A stretch of DNA of 64,000 nucleotides from Paenibacillus silvisoli (GCF_030866765.1 NZ_CP133017.1:5746501-5810500), one strand, 5' to 3'. Positions 1 through 11,096 are shown, counted from the first letter of the stretch. The notes: generated by a model not told the origin, from the sequence alone. Numbers and translations are program-made.

Positions 1-66
1 GGGCGAGCGAAGCAGGGCGGAGTCGTTGTGGAGAAGCGAAGCGTTCGTTTGCCACGGATCGAATGG

Positions 67-90
67 GTTGCATGGCAGCAGCCACGCAAC
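67..90 (-). terminator. Weak 3' hairpin after the first operon
   Basis: An inverted repeat (GTTGC.TGG pairing with CCA.GCAAC around a 6-nt loop) lies about 130 bp beyond the stop codon of the last permease gene. No T-run follows on the minus strand, so it is at best a weak or factor-dependent terminator or an mRNA-end stabiliser. Nothing else was recognised in positions 1-216. Confidence 0.25.
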
Positions 91-216
91 TCATTCATCC
101 TTTGTCATCCCGATTTCTACCTCTGAAGAATGTACAATTCAAAGAAATCCGGGGACAACAGCGATCGGAACAACGACCTCCACATGCGCAGCAAGCCTTC
201 ACCGTCGAACAGCGCG

Positions 217-1158
217 CTACTCCCCCGTAATCCCCGAGCGGTCTACGCCCTCCACGAACCAGCGCTGCAGCAAGAAATACACGACCAGCAGCGGCGCGAT
301 CGTCAGCATCGTGCCCGCCATCTTGACCGCTTCGTTGATTTCGCTGCCCGGAGCGCCCGGCGGGAAGAGCCGCGCATAGCTGTCCGCGAATTTCTGCAGC
401 TCGAGCGGCAGAATCGTCAGCGTGTTGCCGAAGTACAGCGCCGCGAGATACGACTCGTTCCAGTACCAGACGAACGAGAACAGGAACACGATGATGAACG
501 CCGGACCGGCCGTCGGAACCGCAATGCGGTAAAACATTTTCAAATAGCCGGCGCCGTCGATCTGCGCGGCCTCTTCCAGCACGACCGGAAGCTTCTTAAA
601 GAACTGATAGAAAATCATAATGAACAGCGCGCTCTTCAACCCTTGGCCTAGGAAGGCCGGATAGATGTACGTCTTCAACGTACCGAGCAGCTGATAATCC
701 TTGAACATCAAATACGTCGGAATCATCGTCACCTGCGGCGGGATGATGAACGTCGCGATCATGAGCGCGAACCACAGCCGCTTCAGCGGAAAATCGAACC
801 GCGCGAAGCCGTACCCAATTACCGAGGACATCACCGTCTGCACGATGGCAGGTGCGCCCGCGACCAGAATGGTCTGCATCAGCGTGCTGCGGAAGTTCAA
901 CACCTGCAGCGCCTTCTTGTAGTTCTCCACGTACAGCTCCGTCGGAATCCACTTGACCATCGAGTTGACGAGATCGTCCAAGCTCATGAAGCTGTTCACG
1001 AGCATGAAGAGCAGCGGATACAGATAGATGAACCCGATGCCGATCAGCAGCAAATAGACGACAGCTTTGAAAATAAACCCGTCATTCTCGCCCATGCCGA
1101 ACAACAGCTTCTGGATGCGGGTCAGTACCGCGCCCGCTCCCGTGTATGGTTTCCTCAC
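217..1158 (-). CDS. Carbohydrate ABC transporter permease (MalG type)
   Basis: Inner-membrane permease half of a binding-protein-dependent sugar importer, 313 residues. Hydrophobic segments suggest about six membrane spans, the first near residues 30-55. The cytoplasmic EAA loop that contacts the ATPase reads EEAAQIDGAGYLKMFYRIAV, typical of the MalG family. The start ATG overlaps the stop of the upstream permease by 4 bp (ATGA), so the pair is translationally coupled. It is the last gene of an eight-gene minus-strand operon. No ATPase is encoded here, so a shared MsmX-like ATPase elsewhere is inferred. The substrate cannot be read from sequence; a complex glycan-derived oligosaccharide is likely from context. 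Confidence 0.93.
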   Translation of the reverse strand: MRKPYTGAGAVLTRIQKLLFGMGENDGFIFKAVVYLLLIGIGFIYLYPLLFMLVNSFMSLDDLVNSMVKWIPTELYVENYKKALQVLNFRSTLMQTILVAGAPAIVQTVMSSVIGYGFARFDFPLKRLWFALMIATFIIPPQVTMIPTYLMFKDYQLLGTLKTYIYPAFLGQGLKSALFIMIFYQFFKKLPVVLEEAAQIDGAGYLKMFYRIAVPTAGPAFIIVFLFSFVWYWNESYLAALYFGNTLTILPLELQKFADSYARLFPPGAPGSEINEAVKMAGTMLTIAPLLVVYFLLQRWFVEGVDRSGITGE

Positions 1159-2027
1159 GATACCGTCCCTCCCTTTCTAGCGCCCAGCAAAGCGGTCCAA
1201 ATGACGAGCACCAGCGCGATCAGAACAAAATAAATCCACGCAATCGCCGTCGCATAGCCGAAGCCGGTCAACGTATCGAACATGTTCAGACGAATCATGA
1301 CGATGAGCTCGTTCAGCGCGAAGGTCGACAGGTACACGATCGTGTACACGAAGTTGACCAGCACGAGCGGCTTCAGCATCGGCAGCGTCAGCTTCCAGAA
1401 CGACTCCCACGGCGAAGCGCCGTCAATGCGGGCCGCTTCGTACAGCGAGTGGTCGACCTTTTGCAGTCCTGCCAGGAAGATCAGAATTTGCACCCCGGAG
1501 AACCACAGCACCATGATGATCTGCTTGAACAGGAACAGAATCGGGCTCGCGACCGCGGGCGACAAGCTTTCCTTCACCATCGCGAACATGCCGTACGATT
1601 CGATGTTCGGGATGTTCGTGACGCCTTGGGAGAGCAGCTCGTTAATGACCGGGCCGCTCGTAATGATTACGGGCAGGAAGAAGATCGTCCGGAACACGCC
1701 GCGAAGCTTGATTTTCTGATTGATCAGCAGCGCGATAATGAGCGAGAAGGTGACGATGATCGGCACGTTCAAGGCCATTTCCCGCAAATAATGCAGCACC
1801 TTCTCCACGAAGGTGGCATCGGAGACGAACGCGTATTTGTAATTGTCCCAGCCGACGTACTCGGTCTTGATGCCGAGCGGCGTGACCTTTACTTTCTGAA
1901 AGCTCAGAAAGAGGGCGTAAATCATCGGACGAAGCGCGAAAATAAAGAACCCGATGATCCACGGCGCAATGAACGCCATTCCGACGAGTGCTTTTCTGCG
2001 CTTATTCGTGATGCGGATTGCGGCCAT
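1155..2027 (-). CDS. Carbohydrate ABC transporter permease (MalF type)
   Basis: Partner permease of the gene that follows it, 290 residues with about six predicted membrane spans. The EAA loop reads YEAARIDGASPWESFWKLTL. The N-terminus has a short basic stretch and then a first span around residues 15-35, as in short MalF-type (UgpA-like) permeases. Its first base shares position 2027 with the last base of the preceding DUF5696 gene, so the operon is contiguous. This is the second permease pair of the operon. Either the two pairs form two importers or one serves each of the two binding proteins; sequence alone does not decide. Confidence 0.93.
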   Translation of the reverse strand: MAAIRITNKRRKALVGMAFIAPWIIGFFIFALRPMIYALFLSFQKVKVTPLGIKTEYVGWDNYKYAFVSDATFVEKVLHYLREMALNVPIIVTFSLIIALLINQKIKLRGVFRTIFFLPVIITSGPVINELLSQGVTNIPNIESYGMFAMVKESLSPAVASPILFLFKQIIMVLWFSGVQILIFLAGLQKVDHSLYEAARIDGASPWESFWKLTLPMLKPLVLVNFVYTIVYLSTFALNELIVMIRLNMFDTLTGFGYATAIAWIYFVLIALVLVIWTALLGARKGGTVS

Positions 2028-4291
2028 TACGGTTTCACCTCGATTACGGTATACCCAAGCGGCGGCACGCTGCCTTCCTTGCCGTCGTAGGTCACGTCGT
2101 TATAATTCACCAGGATCGCTTTGCCGTTGGAATACGTCACTTGCACGACGCCCGGAGCAAGAACGGCACGCCCCTCCATCGTCGCGTATTGCACCGGCCC
2201 AAGCGCCTTGTTCAGCATGTTGTACGTTTGCGCGATATTGTCTTTCCAGTCGTCGAACGCGGAGGCGAACACCTCTCTGGAATTGGTATGCTTCAAGCGA
2301 TACGCCTGCTCATGCGTCAAGTAGTACGTCGGATACGAGGCGGTTTCGATCATGCTCAGCACCTCTTTGCGCGGATTGGCGAAGAAATTGACCGGCTCCG
2401 CAAAATAATCCTTATATCCTTTAAGCACGATCTGCTCGAACGGCACCTCTTCGCTCGTGTACGTGTACTGCGACGAGTGCATCGGGACGTCCAGCAGCCG
2501 GTCGGCGAACCGGAGCATATAATCGTTCGGTCGGTACATCGCCATGGCGGACATCTGCGACTTCAGCAGCTCCATCATGTCATTGTAGGCGGCAGCCGTC
2601 TTGCTGCGCCCGGATACGTTCCCGTCCACGCGCTCGGAGAACAGCTCGTATGGCGTCACATCCACCGCAAGCGCATCGATGCCTTTTTTCTTATAAGCCT
2701 TCGCATTGTCGGATGCAATCCGCTTCGCAAAGTCGGCCGACATATAGTACGTCGAAGGATACACCTCAAGATAGGTCGGTACCTCCAGCAAAGACTTATC
2801 GATCTTCCTCACGGCGCCGGATCGAGCGGAGAACCGCTTAGACCCTTCGTTCGCCGTCGTGAAATCCGAGTAATAATAAAGCTTGCCGCCTTGGCCGGCC
2901 AGCTGCTCGCTCAATGCGGCGAAATCTCCCGCCGAGCCAAGCGCCGATTCATAGCCGACCGGAGCCGGATTCGTGCCGGACAAGCCGCCGTCGTTCCAGC
3001 CTTTGTAGACGACGTTCGCGCGGCTTACTCCCTCGCCGCGAAGCTGCTCCAGCATCGCGGACAGCTGCTCCGCCGTCGTCATGGCGACGATCCGGTTGGA
3101 CAGGAGGCCGCCTTCGGTTTCCGCGCCGAGCACATCCAGATGGATCGGAATATTGGCGTCGCCCTCAGCCGCAGGCTGCGCCGGCATGTCACCGCGCGCG
3201 ATCAAGTAATTGCGGTACGTTTTCGCCATCCCGATGTAGCCGGCATCCTTCCCCTCCAGGAAGGAGTAGCGAAGCTGCATGCTCTCCGGGTTGCGGTTCT
3301 TCTCGAACACGACCACCCCGCCCATCGTGCGGCTGGTCGGCTGCAGATACGATTCGCGGACGATAAACGACGCGGTCGTCCAGTTATATGGCGTCTTTAC
3401 GCCGTTGGCGTAGCTGACGATCTTCGCGTTGTACTTGCCGTCCTCCACGATGCCGAGCAGCGCATGCTGCCCCTCGCCGTGCACCAGGCCGAAGACCGGG
3501 AACTGCGCCGTATGCGGATCCTTGACGCCGTCGAATTTGAAATCGGTGATGCGGGCGATGTCGATCGCTTTGTTTTGGCCGTAGATTTTCGATTCGTACG
3601 GCGTCTTGAACTTGCCCTTGTTGTCGGCAAAATCGATCAGCGCGCCAGAGCCGTCCGGGATGAACATATAGCCGCCCATCTCGCCGCCCTTCGTCGCCCC
3701 CAGAAACGGATAGAGGAAGATCGCGCCCAGCTTGAACTGCTCGCCCTCCAAAACGCTCTCCTTCGGAATCGTGACGACCAGCTGGTCCCCATCGAGCTTC
3801 ACGACCAGCTCCAGCCCGATTTTCAAGTCGGTAAAACGGACCGTCGCTTGAAACCCTTGATCGATCGCTTTCACTTCAATCGTCTTGTTGGCCTCGCTGA
3901 TGAGGTCGGTCCGGATCGCGTTGTTGTTTTGCTTATCGAAATAGTCGATCGATAGACCGGACTTGATGAAATTAAGCCATGTTTCGTTCGCTTCCGGCTT
4001 CTCGATCTCCGAAGACCACACATACCCGGATTGTTTATTCACGATTTGAATGCCAAGCGTAGCCTCCTTGACCTTCAGCGCAAGCCGGTCATTCTCCGCC
4101 ACCAGCCGGTAATCCGAAGCTAACGCGCCGGCGGCGGGCTTATCCGGAAACTCCGCCTTCAGCACCGCGGCCGGTGTCGTATCCTCCACTTCCTTCGCGC
4201 TTCCGCGCAGGTACAGAAAAGCAAAGAATGCGATGCACGCGGCTATCAATCCGTATAGAAGCAGCGGTTTAACCCATTTATTGATCCGCAC
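2027..4291 (-). CDS. DUF5696 family protein, membrane-anchored
   Basis: A 754-residue protein with one N-terminal membrane anchor (about residues 8-28, LLLYGLIAACIAFFAFLYL) and a large extracytoplasmic part. The order appears to be an N-terminal beta-rich region (about 60-330), a barrel-like central region (about 380-640) and a C-terminal beta region. It resembles DUF5696 proteins found in Paenibacillaceae sugar-transport operons; as far as I know no activity is established. The overall plan is like that of a glycoside hydrolase, but I cannot assign catalytic residues. It overlaps the NHL/YIP1 gene by 14 bp and abuts the permease pair, so a role in processing or handing over the imported glycan at the membrane is inferred. 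Confidence 0.75.
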   Translation of the reverse strand: MRINKWVKPLLLYGLIAACIAFFAFLYLRGSAKEVEDTTPAAVLKAEFPDKPAAGALASDYRLVAENDRLALKVKEATLGIQIVNKQSGYVWSSEIEKPEANETWLNFIKSGLSIDYFDKQNNNAIRTDLISEANKTIEVKAIDQGFQATVRFTDLKIGLELVVKLDGDQLVVTIPKESVLEGEQFKLGAIFLYPFLGATKGGEMGGYMFIPDGSGALIDFADNKGKFKTPYESKIYGQNKAIDIARITDFKFDGVKDPHTAQFPVFGLVHGEGQHALLGIVEDGKYNAKIVSYANGVKTPYNWTTASFIVRESYLQPTSRTMGGVVVFEKNRNPESMQLRYSFLEGKDAGYIGMAKTYRNYLIARGDMPAQPAAEGDANIPIHLDVLGAETEGGLLSNRIVAMTTAEQLSAMLEQLRGEGVSRANVVYKGWNDGGLSGTNPAPVGYESALGSAGDFAALSEQLAGQGGKLYYYSDFTTANEGSKRFSARSGAVRKIDKSLLEVPTYLEVYPSTYYMSADFAKRIASDNAKAYKKKGIDALAVDVTPYELFSERVDGNVSGRSKTAAAYNDMMELLKSQMSAMAMYRPNDYMLRFADRLLDVPMHSSQYTYTSEEVPFEQIVLKGYKDYFAEPVNFFANPRKEVLSMIETASYPTYYLTHEQAYRLKHTNSREVFASAFDDWKDNIAQTYNMLNKALGPVQYATMEGRAVLAPGVVQVTYSNGKAILVNYNDVTYDGKEGSVPPLGYTVIEVKP

Positions 4292-6305
4292 GCGTAATCA
4301 TCTCCTGAATGACAGAGTAGCCGAAGTCGTACACCTGATGCAGAATCACGTACACGATAAAGAGCACAAGGCTCGTAATCAGCATCGTAAACAACGTAAT
4401 GAATAAGTTCCGGAACGTTTCGCGCACCGTGTAATCGTGCACTTCCTTCACCATCAGGAAGAGCAGCACGGCGCACCAAGCGGTAATGATCGTATTGGCG
4501 AAGCTGAACAGAAACGCGTCGTTCAGCGTCAGCGCATTGGAAACGATCACGACAATCGGGTGGAAAATCAAGTACGGCGCAAACGCATAGATCGTGCCTT
4601 GATAGACTTCCGAAAACTTGCCTTCCCCTTCGCTGATCGTGCTGACCAAATAGTTCGACACGATCCAGAGCGCGAGCGGCACAAGAAGCATGACCAGCTC
4701 TTTCGTCAGGTTAATGGAAGCGGCGTCGGTCTGGTCGAAAATAAACCCGGTAAAATACAGCGTGAACACGTACTCCACAACGAGGAGCGCATACAGAATC
4801 GCGGCCGACAGGTTCGAGACTCTGCCTTCTTCCTTCAATCCGTAAATGCCGTTCAGCGGATGCTTGATAAACTGTCCGACGAAACGCAGCTCGCGCAAAA
4901 TGCGGATGCCGAAAATCCGGTTGGCGAAGCGGATAACGCCGCCGAATACGCCGGTTTTGCGGTGAATCCGTCTAAGCACCGAGCGCAGGACCAGCAGGCC
5001 CGCGATCCAGAGGATGACCGTCATCAAGTGATTTTGCAGCCATCGGTTGCGGATTTCCCAGAATGCGTTGGAATACCCCGCCACATCGCCTGCCTTCTTG
5101 AATTCCTCCATCGCCTCCGCGTAAAGCTGCTGCTTGTTGAACGCATCGCCTAGCCCGCGGTGCGCCAAATCGAACAAGCTGTTCCGCTGCTCAACCTCGT
5201 TCCAAGGCTCCTGGCTCTGCACGTACAAGCCTTCCTTATACAAATCCAGCGCGTGGTGGACAAGCTCCACGAATTCGGTCGGCTCGTAGACTTGAATGCT
5301 GTTCCGGCCTACGTCCGTGATGTAGATATAGCCTTTAGAGTCGGTGTCGATGCCCGAGGCGTTCAGCAGCAGGCCGCTGCGGGCTTTGCCGTCGTCGGGC
5401 GAGCCGGACACAAACAGCAGATGTCCCTCGGAATCGAACTCGTAGAAATACCCTTTCTGGCTGACGGCATAAATGTTCCCGCTTCCCGATACCGAAATGT
5501 CGGTGTAAGCCGGGTCCCAGAAGGTGCCTGCCAGAAGATTGAGCCCGGAAATGTTAAGCCGTTTAATCGGCTGATCCTTGTCGCCCTGCGTAACCGTGTA
5601 CACGAGACCTTTCTGGTCGATGGCCACGTTGGTCGGCGTGTTCGGCACGTTCTTGAACAGCTTCTCCATTTGCTTCTCCGTGAAGAAGAAGCGCTGCAGC
5701 ATCAGCTTCGTGGACGGGCGCGACTCGTTCGTGCCGAAGAAGCCCATGAAATCGCCCGCCGGGCTGAGCTGGATGACGCCGTTCGTCGTGCCTTCGCTGA
5801 TGATGTAGACGTTGCCGCGCTTATCCACGGTCACCTTCATCGGCTTGAACGGCGTGCTCTTCCCGTACAGCGGCACCTCCGGCCGCTTGAACGTTTGCCG
5901 CACCTTGCCCTCGGCATCGAAGCGCAATACTTGCTCCAGCCCATTGTCCGCCACGTAGATCGAGCCTTGCTCGTCCACGAACACGCCCGACGGCTTCTTC
6001 AGCACGTCCTTGCCAATGGTACGGAGCAGCTTGCCGTCCCGCGTCATGACGACGATCCGGCCGTTATCCATATCGGCGACATACAGCGTGTCTTTGCCGT
6101 CGATGTAAATATCCGACGGCGTCAAAAACTCCGTGTCGCCGGCTTTATCGATCAAGCCCGCCGGCTCGTAGGCATCCGGCGTTCGCTCGAAATCGCCCGT
6201 ATACGTTTTATATGTCGCTTCTGCGCTTGCAAAGGCCGGGAGCAATGACAGGCCCAATACAAACGCGAAGATAAGTGCAGCTATCGGTCTTCCTATCTGT
6301 CTCAT
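4278..6305 (-). CDS. NHL-repeat and YIP1-domain membrane protein
   Basis: 675 residues. A signal peptide (residues 1-28, ending AFASAEA) is followed by NHL-type beta-propeller repeats (about 45-365) with recurring patterns such as PSDIYIDGKDTLYVADMDNG and PSGVFVDEQGSIYVADNG. A short helical TPR-like segment (about 370-425) follows, then a C-terminal membrane block (about 430-675) with several hydrophobic spans resembling the YIP1/Yip domain. The propeller should be outside the cell. The function is unknown; NHL propellers commonly bind proteins or glycans. It lies between one permease pair and the DUF5696 gene, 14 bp downstream of the former and overlapping the latter, so it is probably an accessory part of the uptake system. 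Confidence 0.75.
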   Translation of the reverse strand: MRQIGRPIAALIFAFVLGLSLLPAFASAEATYKTYTGDFERTPDAYEPAGLIDKAGDTEFLTPSDIYIDGKDTLYVADMDNGRIVVMTRDGKLLRTIGKDVLKKPSGVFVDEQGSIYVADNGLEQVLRFDAEGKVRQTFKRPEVPLYGKSTPFKPMKVTVDKRGNVYIISEGTTNGVIQLSPAGDFMGFFGTNESRPSTKLMLQRFFFTEKQMEKLFKNVPNTPTNVAIDQKGLVYTVTQGDKDQPIKRLNISGLNLLAGTFWDPAYTDISVSGSGNIYAVSQKGYFYEFDSEGHLLFVSGSPDDGKARSGLLLNASGIDTDSKGYIYITDVGRNSIQVYEPTEFVELVHHALDLYKEGLYVQSQEPWNEVEQRNSLFDLAHRGLGDAFNKQQLYAEAMEEFKKAGDVAGYSNAFWEIRNRWLQNHLMTVILWIAGLLVLRSVLRRIHRKTGVFGGVIRFANRIFGIRILRELRFVGQFIKHPLNGIYGLKEEGRVSNLSAAILYALLVVEYVFTLYFTGFIFDQTDAASINLTKELVMLLVPLALWIVSNYLVSTISEGEGKFSEVYQGTIYAFAPYLIFHPIVVIVSNALTLNDAFLFSFANTIITAWCAVLLFLMVKEVHDYTVRETFRNLFITLFTMLITSLVLFIVYVILHQVYDFGYSVIQEMITRADQ

Positions 6306-6319
6306 ACGCCTCTCCCCAC

Positions 6320-7192
6320 CTATTTCAAACCGGAATGGGCCATTGTGTTCATGACCTTGCTTTGCAAGAAGATGAAAATTATCAAGTTCGGCAGAAACAT
6401 CAGAAGCGATGCCGCCGCGGCCATCCCTTGGCCGGCTACCGCGTTTCCGTTCTGGCTGACGAGCGTACTCATGAAGAAGGCGACCGTTTTCAAGCTTTCG
6501 TCGTTCACGTAGTACGAGGACGTCTCGATGTTATTCCATACCGCTTGGAAAGCCAGAATCGCGACCGTCGCCAGCGCCGGTTTGATGACCGGAAGCATGA
6601 CCTTGCGGAATACCATAAACTCGGTCGCGCCGTCCATCACGGCCGCTTCCTTCAGCTCGTCCGGCACCTGATCGATGAACTGCTTCATCAGGAACAAGCC
6701 GATCGGCATGGACAGCAGCGGCAAAATATGCGCCAAATACGTGTCCATGATGCCGCTCTCGTCGATGACGAGGAACCGCGGAATTTGCACGGCGAGCGGC
6801 ACGAACATGAGCGCCACCGTGTTGATTTCGAAGAGCGTCGCGCGCATTCTGAACTTCATCTTGGACATCGCGTACGCGGCGATCGCGCTAATAAAGACGG
6901 ATAAGAACATGACGCTGAGTGTGACGACCAAGCTGTTGAAGATAAACCGGCTGAAAGGAATGCCCGAAGAAGCCGCAAATCCCATCAGCTCCTGGAAGTT
7001 CTCCAGCGTCGGGTGTTTCACGAAGAACCGGGGCGGAAACGCGAACAGCTCGTTGACCGGCTTGAGCGCATGGAAAACGATAAAAATAATCGGAAGCATC
7101 ATCACCATCGCGAGCGGAATCAGGATGACGTAAAACTTCGTCTGGCTGCGGTGGAATTTCGTCGGATTTATTTTCGTGCCTTGATATGACAT
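6320..7192 (-). CDS. Carbohydrate ABC transporter permease (MalG type)
   Basis: About 290 residues beginning [10 protein letters not shown]. An in-frame ATG 36 bp upstream exists, but AAGGAG lies about 11 bp before the ATG at 7192, which I prefer. It begins 8 bp after the stop of the partner permease. Six spans are predicted. The EAA loop is [20 protein letters not shown], as in MalG-type permeases. This is the first permease pair of the operon, directly downstream of the large fusion binding protein, which is therefore its likeliest partner. Confidence 0.92.
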   Translation of the reverse strand: MSYQGTKINPTKFHRSQTKFYVILIPLAMVMMLPIIFIVFHALKPVNELFAFPPRFFVKHPTLENFQELMGFAASSGIPFSRFIFNSLVVTLSVMFLSVFISAIAAYAMSKMKFRMRATLFEINTVALMFVPLAVQIPRFLVIDESGIMDTYLAHILPLLSMPIGLFLMKQFIDQVPDELKEAAVMDGATEFMVFRKVMLPVIKPALATVAILAFQAVWNNIETSSYYVNDESLKTVAFFMSTLVSQNGNAVAGQGMAAAASLLMFLPNLIIFIFLQSKVMNTMAHSGLK

Positions 7193-7200
7193 AAGCGATC

Positions 7201-8088
7201 CTACTCCTTCTCTCCGAACAGCTTCCATGAAAACTTGGACAGCACATAGATGCCGATCAGCAAAATAACGGACAGCGCGGAGGCATATCCCATCTCATAG
7301 CGCGTGAGGCCGTAGTCGGCGATATGGTTGACCATAACCTGACCCGCGTACTGCGGCGTCGGGTTGCCGCCCGATAACTGAACGCCCAAATCGCCTGACT
7401 GGAACGTCGTCACGACGGCCATGACCGCGCCGAACAGCATTTGCGGCTTCATGGATGGAATCGTAATATGGATGATTTCTTGGAACCGGTTTTTGATGCC
7501 GTCGATATAACCCGCTTCATAAATCGATTGGTCGATGTTGAGGACGCCCGCGAGCATCGCCAGGAAGCCGACGCCCATGCTGCTCCAAAGGGAAACGATG
7601 ATCATGATCGTCATCAAGTATTCCGGCGACTGCAGCCACTGGATCGGCGTGTTGATGAAGCCGGCGCGCAGCAGCCAGGAGTTCAAATAGCCGGTCTCGT
7701 CGCCGCTGAAGAAGATCGACCAGACGACCGTCATCGCCACCCCCATCGTCATCGATGGGGAGTAGATGATCAGCGCCAGGACGGTTCTTGGTTTGCTCGG
7801 AATTTGCGCCAGCATCCAGGCGAGCATAAACGAGATGATATAGCCGCCAGGCCCGACGATCAGCGCGAACTTGATCGTGTTCGGAAGGACGTACTGCATG
7901 AAGATGTCGTCCTTTGTGAAGATGGCCGTATAGTTCTGGAAGCCGATCCATTTCGGCATTTCGATCGTGTTGAAGTTCGTAAAGGACAGATAGATGGCGA
8001 CCCCTACCGGAACGACGATGAACATAAAGAACATCAGCAGGTAAGGCGACAAAAACCAGTAAGCTTCCCTTGAATTGTGCTTTTTCAT
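7201..8088 (-). CDS. Carbohydrate ABC transporter permease (MalF type)
   Basis: 295 residues with about six membrane spans, the first near residues 12-33 ([20 protein letters not shown]). The EAA loop is [20 protein letters not shown]; the usual Ala-Ala is Ala-Gly here, within family variation. The ATG overlaps the stop of the upstream solute-binding fusion gene by 4 bp. It forms a heterodimer with the product of the next gene by analogy with MalF/MalG. Confidence 0.92.
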   Translation of the reverse strand: MKKHNSREAYWFLSPYLLMFFMFIVVPVGVAIYLSFTNFNTIEMPKWIGFQNYTAIFTKDDIFMQYVLPNTIKFALIVGPGGYIISFMLAWMLAQIPSKPRTVLALIIYSPSMTMGVAMTVVWSIFFSGDETGYLNSWLLRAGFINTPIQWLQSPEYLMTIMIIVSLWSSMGVGFLAMLAGVLNIDQSIYEAGYIDGIKNRFQEIIHITIPSMKPQMLFGAVMAVVTTFQSGDLGVQLSGGNPTPQYAGQVMVNHIADYGLTRYEMGYASALSVILLIGIYVLSKFSWKLFGEKE

Positions 8089-11066
8089 CGTTTTTCAACC
8101 CACTTATCTATCGTATTGATCGTCGGAACCGGATTGTCTTTCACCTTCACGCCGTTCTTGTAAAATCCGAATTCCTCCATCTTCTTGTCGATTTCGCGGT
8201 TCGCGCGGATGACGGAATCGTCGATCGCGGTCCGCGGGTTATCGCCGTCGAAGACGACGCTGTTGAACACGTTGCTGAGCTCCCGCTCGACCATGTAAGC
8301 GCCCGGTACGCGCGAAGCTTCGCGCACCCATTTGCTCTGCTCCTGAATGACCTGCTTGTCCTCTTCCGGCCACGGCGCTTCCGCGAAAGCTTCCATGTTG
8401 GCGGAATTCCACATGAACATCGGACCGAACTCGGCCTGCTGCATGTTCGCGAATTCGACCTGCACCTTCGTGGACAGCCACCATTTGAGGAACGACCATG
8501 ATTGCTCCTCGGACTTCGTGCCTTTGAAAATCATGCCCGTCGTGCCGCCGCTCGGCGACCAGCGCTGCACTTCGCCGTCCTTCATCGTGCCCGGGTGAAG
8601 CGCGATCTTCCAGCTGTTGGCAATTTCCGGCGCCGCTACCTTCAGCTGAATATAGCTCGCGAAATCGGCGATGCCGATCGGCAGCGTGCCGTTGCGGAAA
8701 TGCTGGTAGAAGTTCGGCACATCCTGCGGCAGATTGTAGATGGTGTACAAGTCCGTCATGAACTTGATGCCCTGCAGCGACTGCTCGCTGTTGATCGCGG
8801 TTTTAAAGCCGTCCTTCGTGAACAGCTCGCCGCCGAACTGATAGATGAACGGCGCCGTCGCGTTGAACGGCTTGAAGCCTTTATACTGGGCCAGCGGCTC
8901 GTAGAAGTTCATGCCCAGACGCTGCAGCTCCGGCAGCATGTTGACCACGTCGTCCCACGTATTCGGCACGCCGAGCTTCAAGTTATCCAATATATCTTTG
9001 CGGTAGAACAGCACCCAGAAGTTTTGCGTCTCCGGCAGCGCATAGACGCCGTCCCCGTACGCAAGCGGGATCATCGAGCCTTTGGAGAACGGCTTGACCG
9101 CCTCGGCGTAATCGTCGAACTTGCGCAGATCCACCGCGGCGTTACGAACCGCGAGATCGTACGGGATCCAGCTGGAGACGCCAAGCGCGACATCTGGCTG
9201 GGAGCCGGTTGCGTTCGCGAGCACCAGCTTGTTCTCATCCGGCATGATCGACAGCTTCACGTTAATGCCGCTTTCGGGCGTAAATTCCTCATCGATCATC
9301 TTCTGCAGCAGCTCCACTTGCTCCCGCGAGTTATGCACCCAGACGTTCAGCTCGGTGCTGGACTTATCCGATGCCGAGTAGGATTGCTTCGAGAATGACA
9401 AGAAGAAACGTTTCACCGACTCCCACAGGTTGGTGAAAAAGCTTGCCTTCGCCGAGGGAAGCTTGCCGTCCTGGAAGACGTAAATCCGGTCCAGACCAAG
9501 CGGCGATTCGGTAATCCGCTGCAGCAGATCGCCAAGCAGCTGGGAAACGGACGATCCGCCCTCGGAGAACATCGCCATCCGGTTCGGCAGCTTGTCCGGC
9601 TCTTCGGCCAGCGTGCGCAGCTGGTCGGCCGCTTTCTTCAAATCGTTCAGTTCGGTAATTTCATTGCCTTTCGCGTTCATTTCGTTCAGCTGCTCGTACT
9701 GCTTGTCCAGCTCGTCCGCCCAACCGGTCAGCGTCTTGCCCAGATCCGGGATATATTCGCTGAGATCCCAGTCGCGGTAAGCATCGGAACGGTTGCCGGT
9801 CAGCTTGCGGATTTCCAGCGACAGCCGGCTTATTTCTTGCATCATGTTCTCGATATCTTCGGTCAGCGGCCGGATCGGCTCCAGATCGACCGTCATCGTG
9901 AGCGTATGCTTGCCCTCGGTCAAATAATATTGATAGGGCTCTTCGTCGCTTGCGCCGCCCAGCACGGTATTGCTCCAGCTTTTGCTGTATTGGAAGGCAT
10001 GGTCTTCCATCTCGCGGAACGGCACCTTGCCGTCAAGCTCGATTTTGCGGAACACCGGCATATCGCGCAGATCGTCCTGCGCATATTTCATGCCGATCTT
10101 GTAGTAGCCGTCCTTCGGAACCTCGAACTCCCACGTTGCGGCTTGTCCGCCGGTTTTCCACGAACCGCCGAAGGCGTTCAGCAGCCGGTGGCGCGTATCG
10201 TAAGGCGTCATGGACGGATCATCGATGGAGAACGCGCGGATCGACGAGACGTTCTTGTACTTCGGCGTTTCCGCTTCGATGACGATCGGCTCTTTCAGCT
10301 GTTCACCGCCGCCGCTAGCCTTTGGCTGCCGCTTCAAGTAAGCATCGTAGCTATCTATTTCGGAAGGGGAGTCTACCGTCACGCTGCCGAGCAGCAGTTC
10401 TCCTCTCGTATTGGCGATCGTTATCGTGTTGCGTCCTTTTTCCAATTTATATTGAAGCGGTTTCATATAGGCGTAGCTGGCGTCCATCGCGTAGGCATGC
10501 TGCCAGGCGTCTACCTTCTGCGGACGGGGAAGCAGCTCGTTGCCGTACCGGTCGTACTTCTCTTTCATGTGCTGGTTTTCCCATAGGTTCGGGAACAGAA
10601 TTCTGCGGCTTTCATAGAACGGATACTTGTGGTTGACTTGGATAAAGCCTTCGGTGGAGAGGATGCTGTCATCTGAGATGTAGTAGTCAAAACCGATTTG
10701 ATAAAGGCCGGTTTGCGGAACTTCGATTTGTACTTCGATCTGCGAATCTTTGGCTAGGCGTACCGTATCGGCTGCATACCCCTGACTGTCGGCCTTAGCG
10801 ACGATCAGATCCCGGTTAACAGGGTCAGCGCTCGGATTGACGACGATTTCCGCCTTCTGCGAAAGCGCGGGAACGTCCGCCCATTCCTGCAGCATGTCCG
10901 TGTAGCTTTTCTCAAGCTGGTCCATCTGTCCTGCGGCTGAGGACGGCTGCGCGTTTGCGCTGCTTCCGTCTGCGCTTTCGGCTTCCGCGCGCAAAGGCTG
11001 CGCGATGCCGATGACCAGGGATGCGGTGAGGACGGTTGAAAGTAACGTACGCCACGAATTTTTCAT
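8085..11066 (-). CDS. Large extracellular solute-binding fusion protein
   Basis: 993 residues, more than twice the usual size of a sugar-binding protein. A Sec signal peptide (about 1-28, ending PLRAEAE) has no lipobox cysteine, unlike the other binding proteins here. Two beta-rich modules (about 70-235 and 255-395) look like carbohydrate-binding domains; the second opens [17 protein letters not shown], as in CBM6/CBM35-like modules. A helical, coiled-coil-like linker (about 400-560) leads to a family 1 solute-binding domain (about 565-960) with features such as [12 protein letters not shown] and [11 protein letters not shown]. It may hold polymer at the surface and pass released sugars to the permeases. 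It is the second binding protein of the operon, separated from the first by a stem-loop, and its stop overlaps the permease start. Confidence 0.85.
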   Translation of the reverse strand: MKNSWRTLLSTVLTASLVIGIAQPLRAEAESADGSSANAQPSSAAGQMDQLEKSYTDMLQEWADVPALSQKAEIVVNPSADPVNRDLIVAKADSQGYAADTVRLAKDSQIEVQIEVPQTGLYQIGFDYYISDDSILSTEGFIQVNHKYPFYESRRILFPNLWENQHMKEKYDRYGNELLPRPQKVDAWQHAYAMDASYAYMKPLQYKLEKGRNTITIANTRGELLLGSVTVDSPSEIDSYDAYLKRQPKASGGGEQLKEPIVIEAETPKYKNVSSIRAFSIDDPSMTPYDTRHRLLNAFGGSWKTGGQAATWEFEVPKDGYYKIGMKYAQDDLRDMPVFRKIELDGKVPFREMEDHAFQYSKSWSNTVLGGASDEEPYQYYLTEGKHTLTMTVDLEPIRPLTEDIENMMQEISRLSLEIRKLTGNRSDAYRDWDLSEYIPDLGKTLTGWADELDKQYEQLNEMNAKGNEITELNDLKKAADQLRTLAEEPDKLPNRMAMFSEGGSSVSQLLGDLLQRITESPLGLDRIYVFQDGKLPSAKASFFTNLWESVKRFFLSFSKQSYSASDKSSTELNVWVHNSREQVELLQKMIDEEFTPESGINVKLSIMPDENKLVLANATGSQPDVALGVSSWIPYDLAVRNAAVDLRKFDDYAEAVKPFSKGSMIPLAYGDGVYALPETQNFWVLFYRKDILDNLKLGVPNTWDDVVNMLPELQRLGMNFYEPLAQYKGFKPFNATAPFIYQFGGELFTKDGFKTAINSEQSLQGIKFMTDLYTIYNLPQDVPNFYQHFRNGTLPIGIADFASYIQLKVAAPEIANSWKIALHPGTMKDGEVQRWSPSGGTTGMIFKGTKSEEQSWSFLKWWLSTKVQVEFANMQQAEFGPMFMWNSANMEAFAEAPWPEEDKQVIQEQSKWVREASRVPGAYMVERELSNVFNSVVFDGDNPRTAIDDSVIRANREIDKKMEEFGFYKNGVKVKDNPVPTINTIDKWVEKR

Positions 11067-11096
11067 AGTCTCTTCCCTACCTATACCTAATTAATG

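Noticed and set aside
1-216. Gene before the first permease
   Set aside because: Open frames here read into the antisense of the permease gene. The sequence has no start with a ribosome binding site and no recognisable product.
2018-3955. Long plus-strand open frame opposite the DUF5696 gene
   Set aside because: It is antisense to a well-supported gene in a G+C-rich region, Arg/His-rich, and has no ribosome binding site. Similar shadows occur opposite most genes here.
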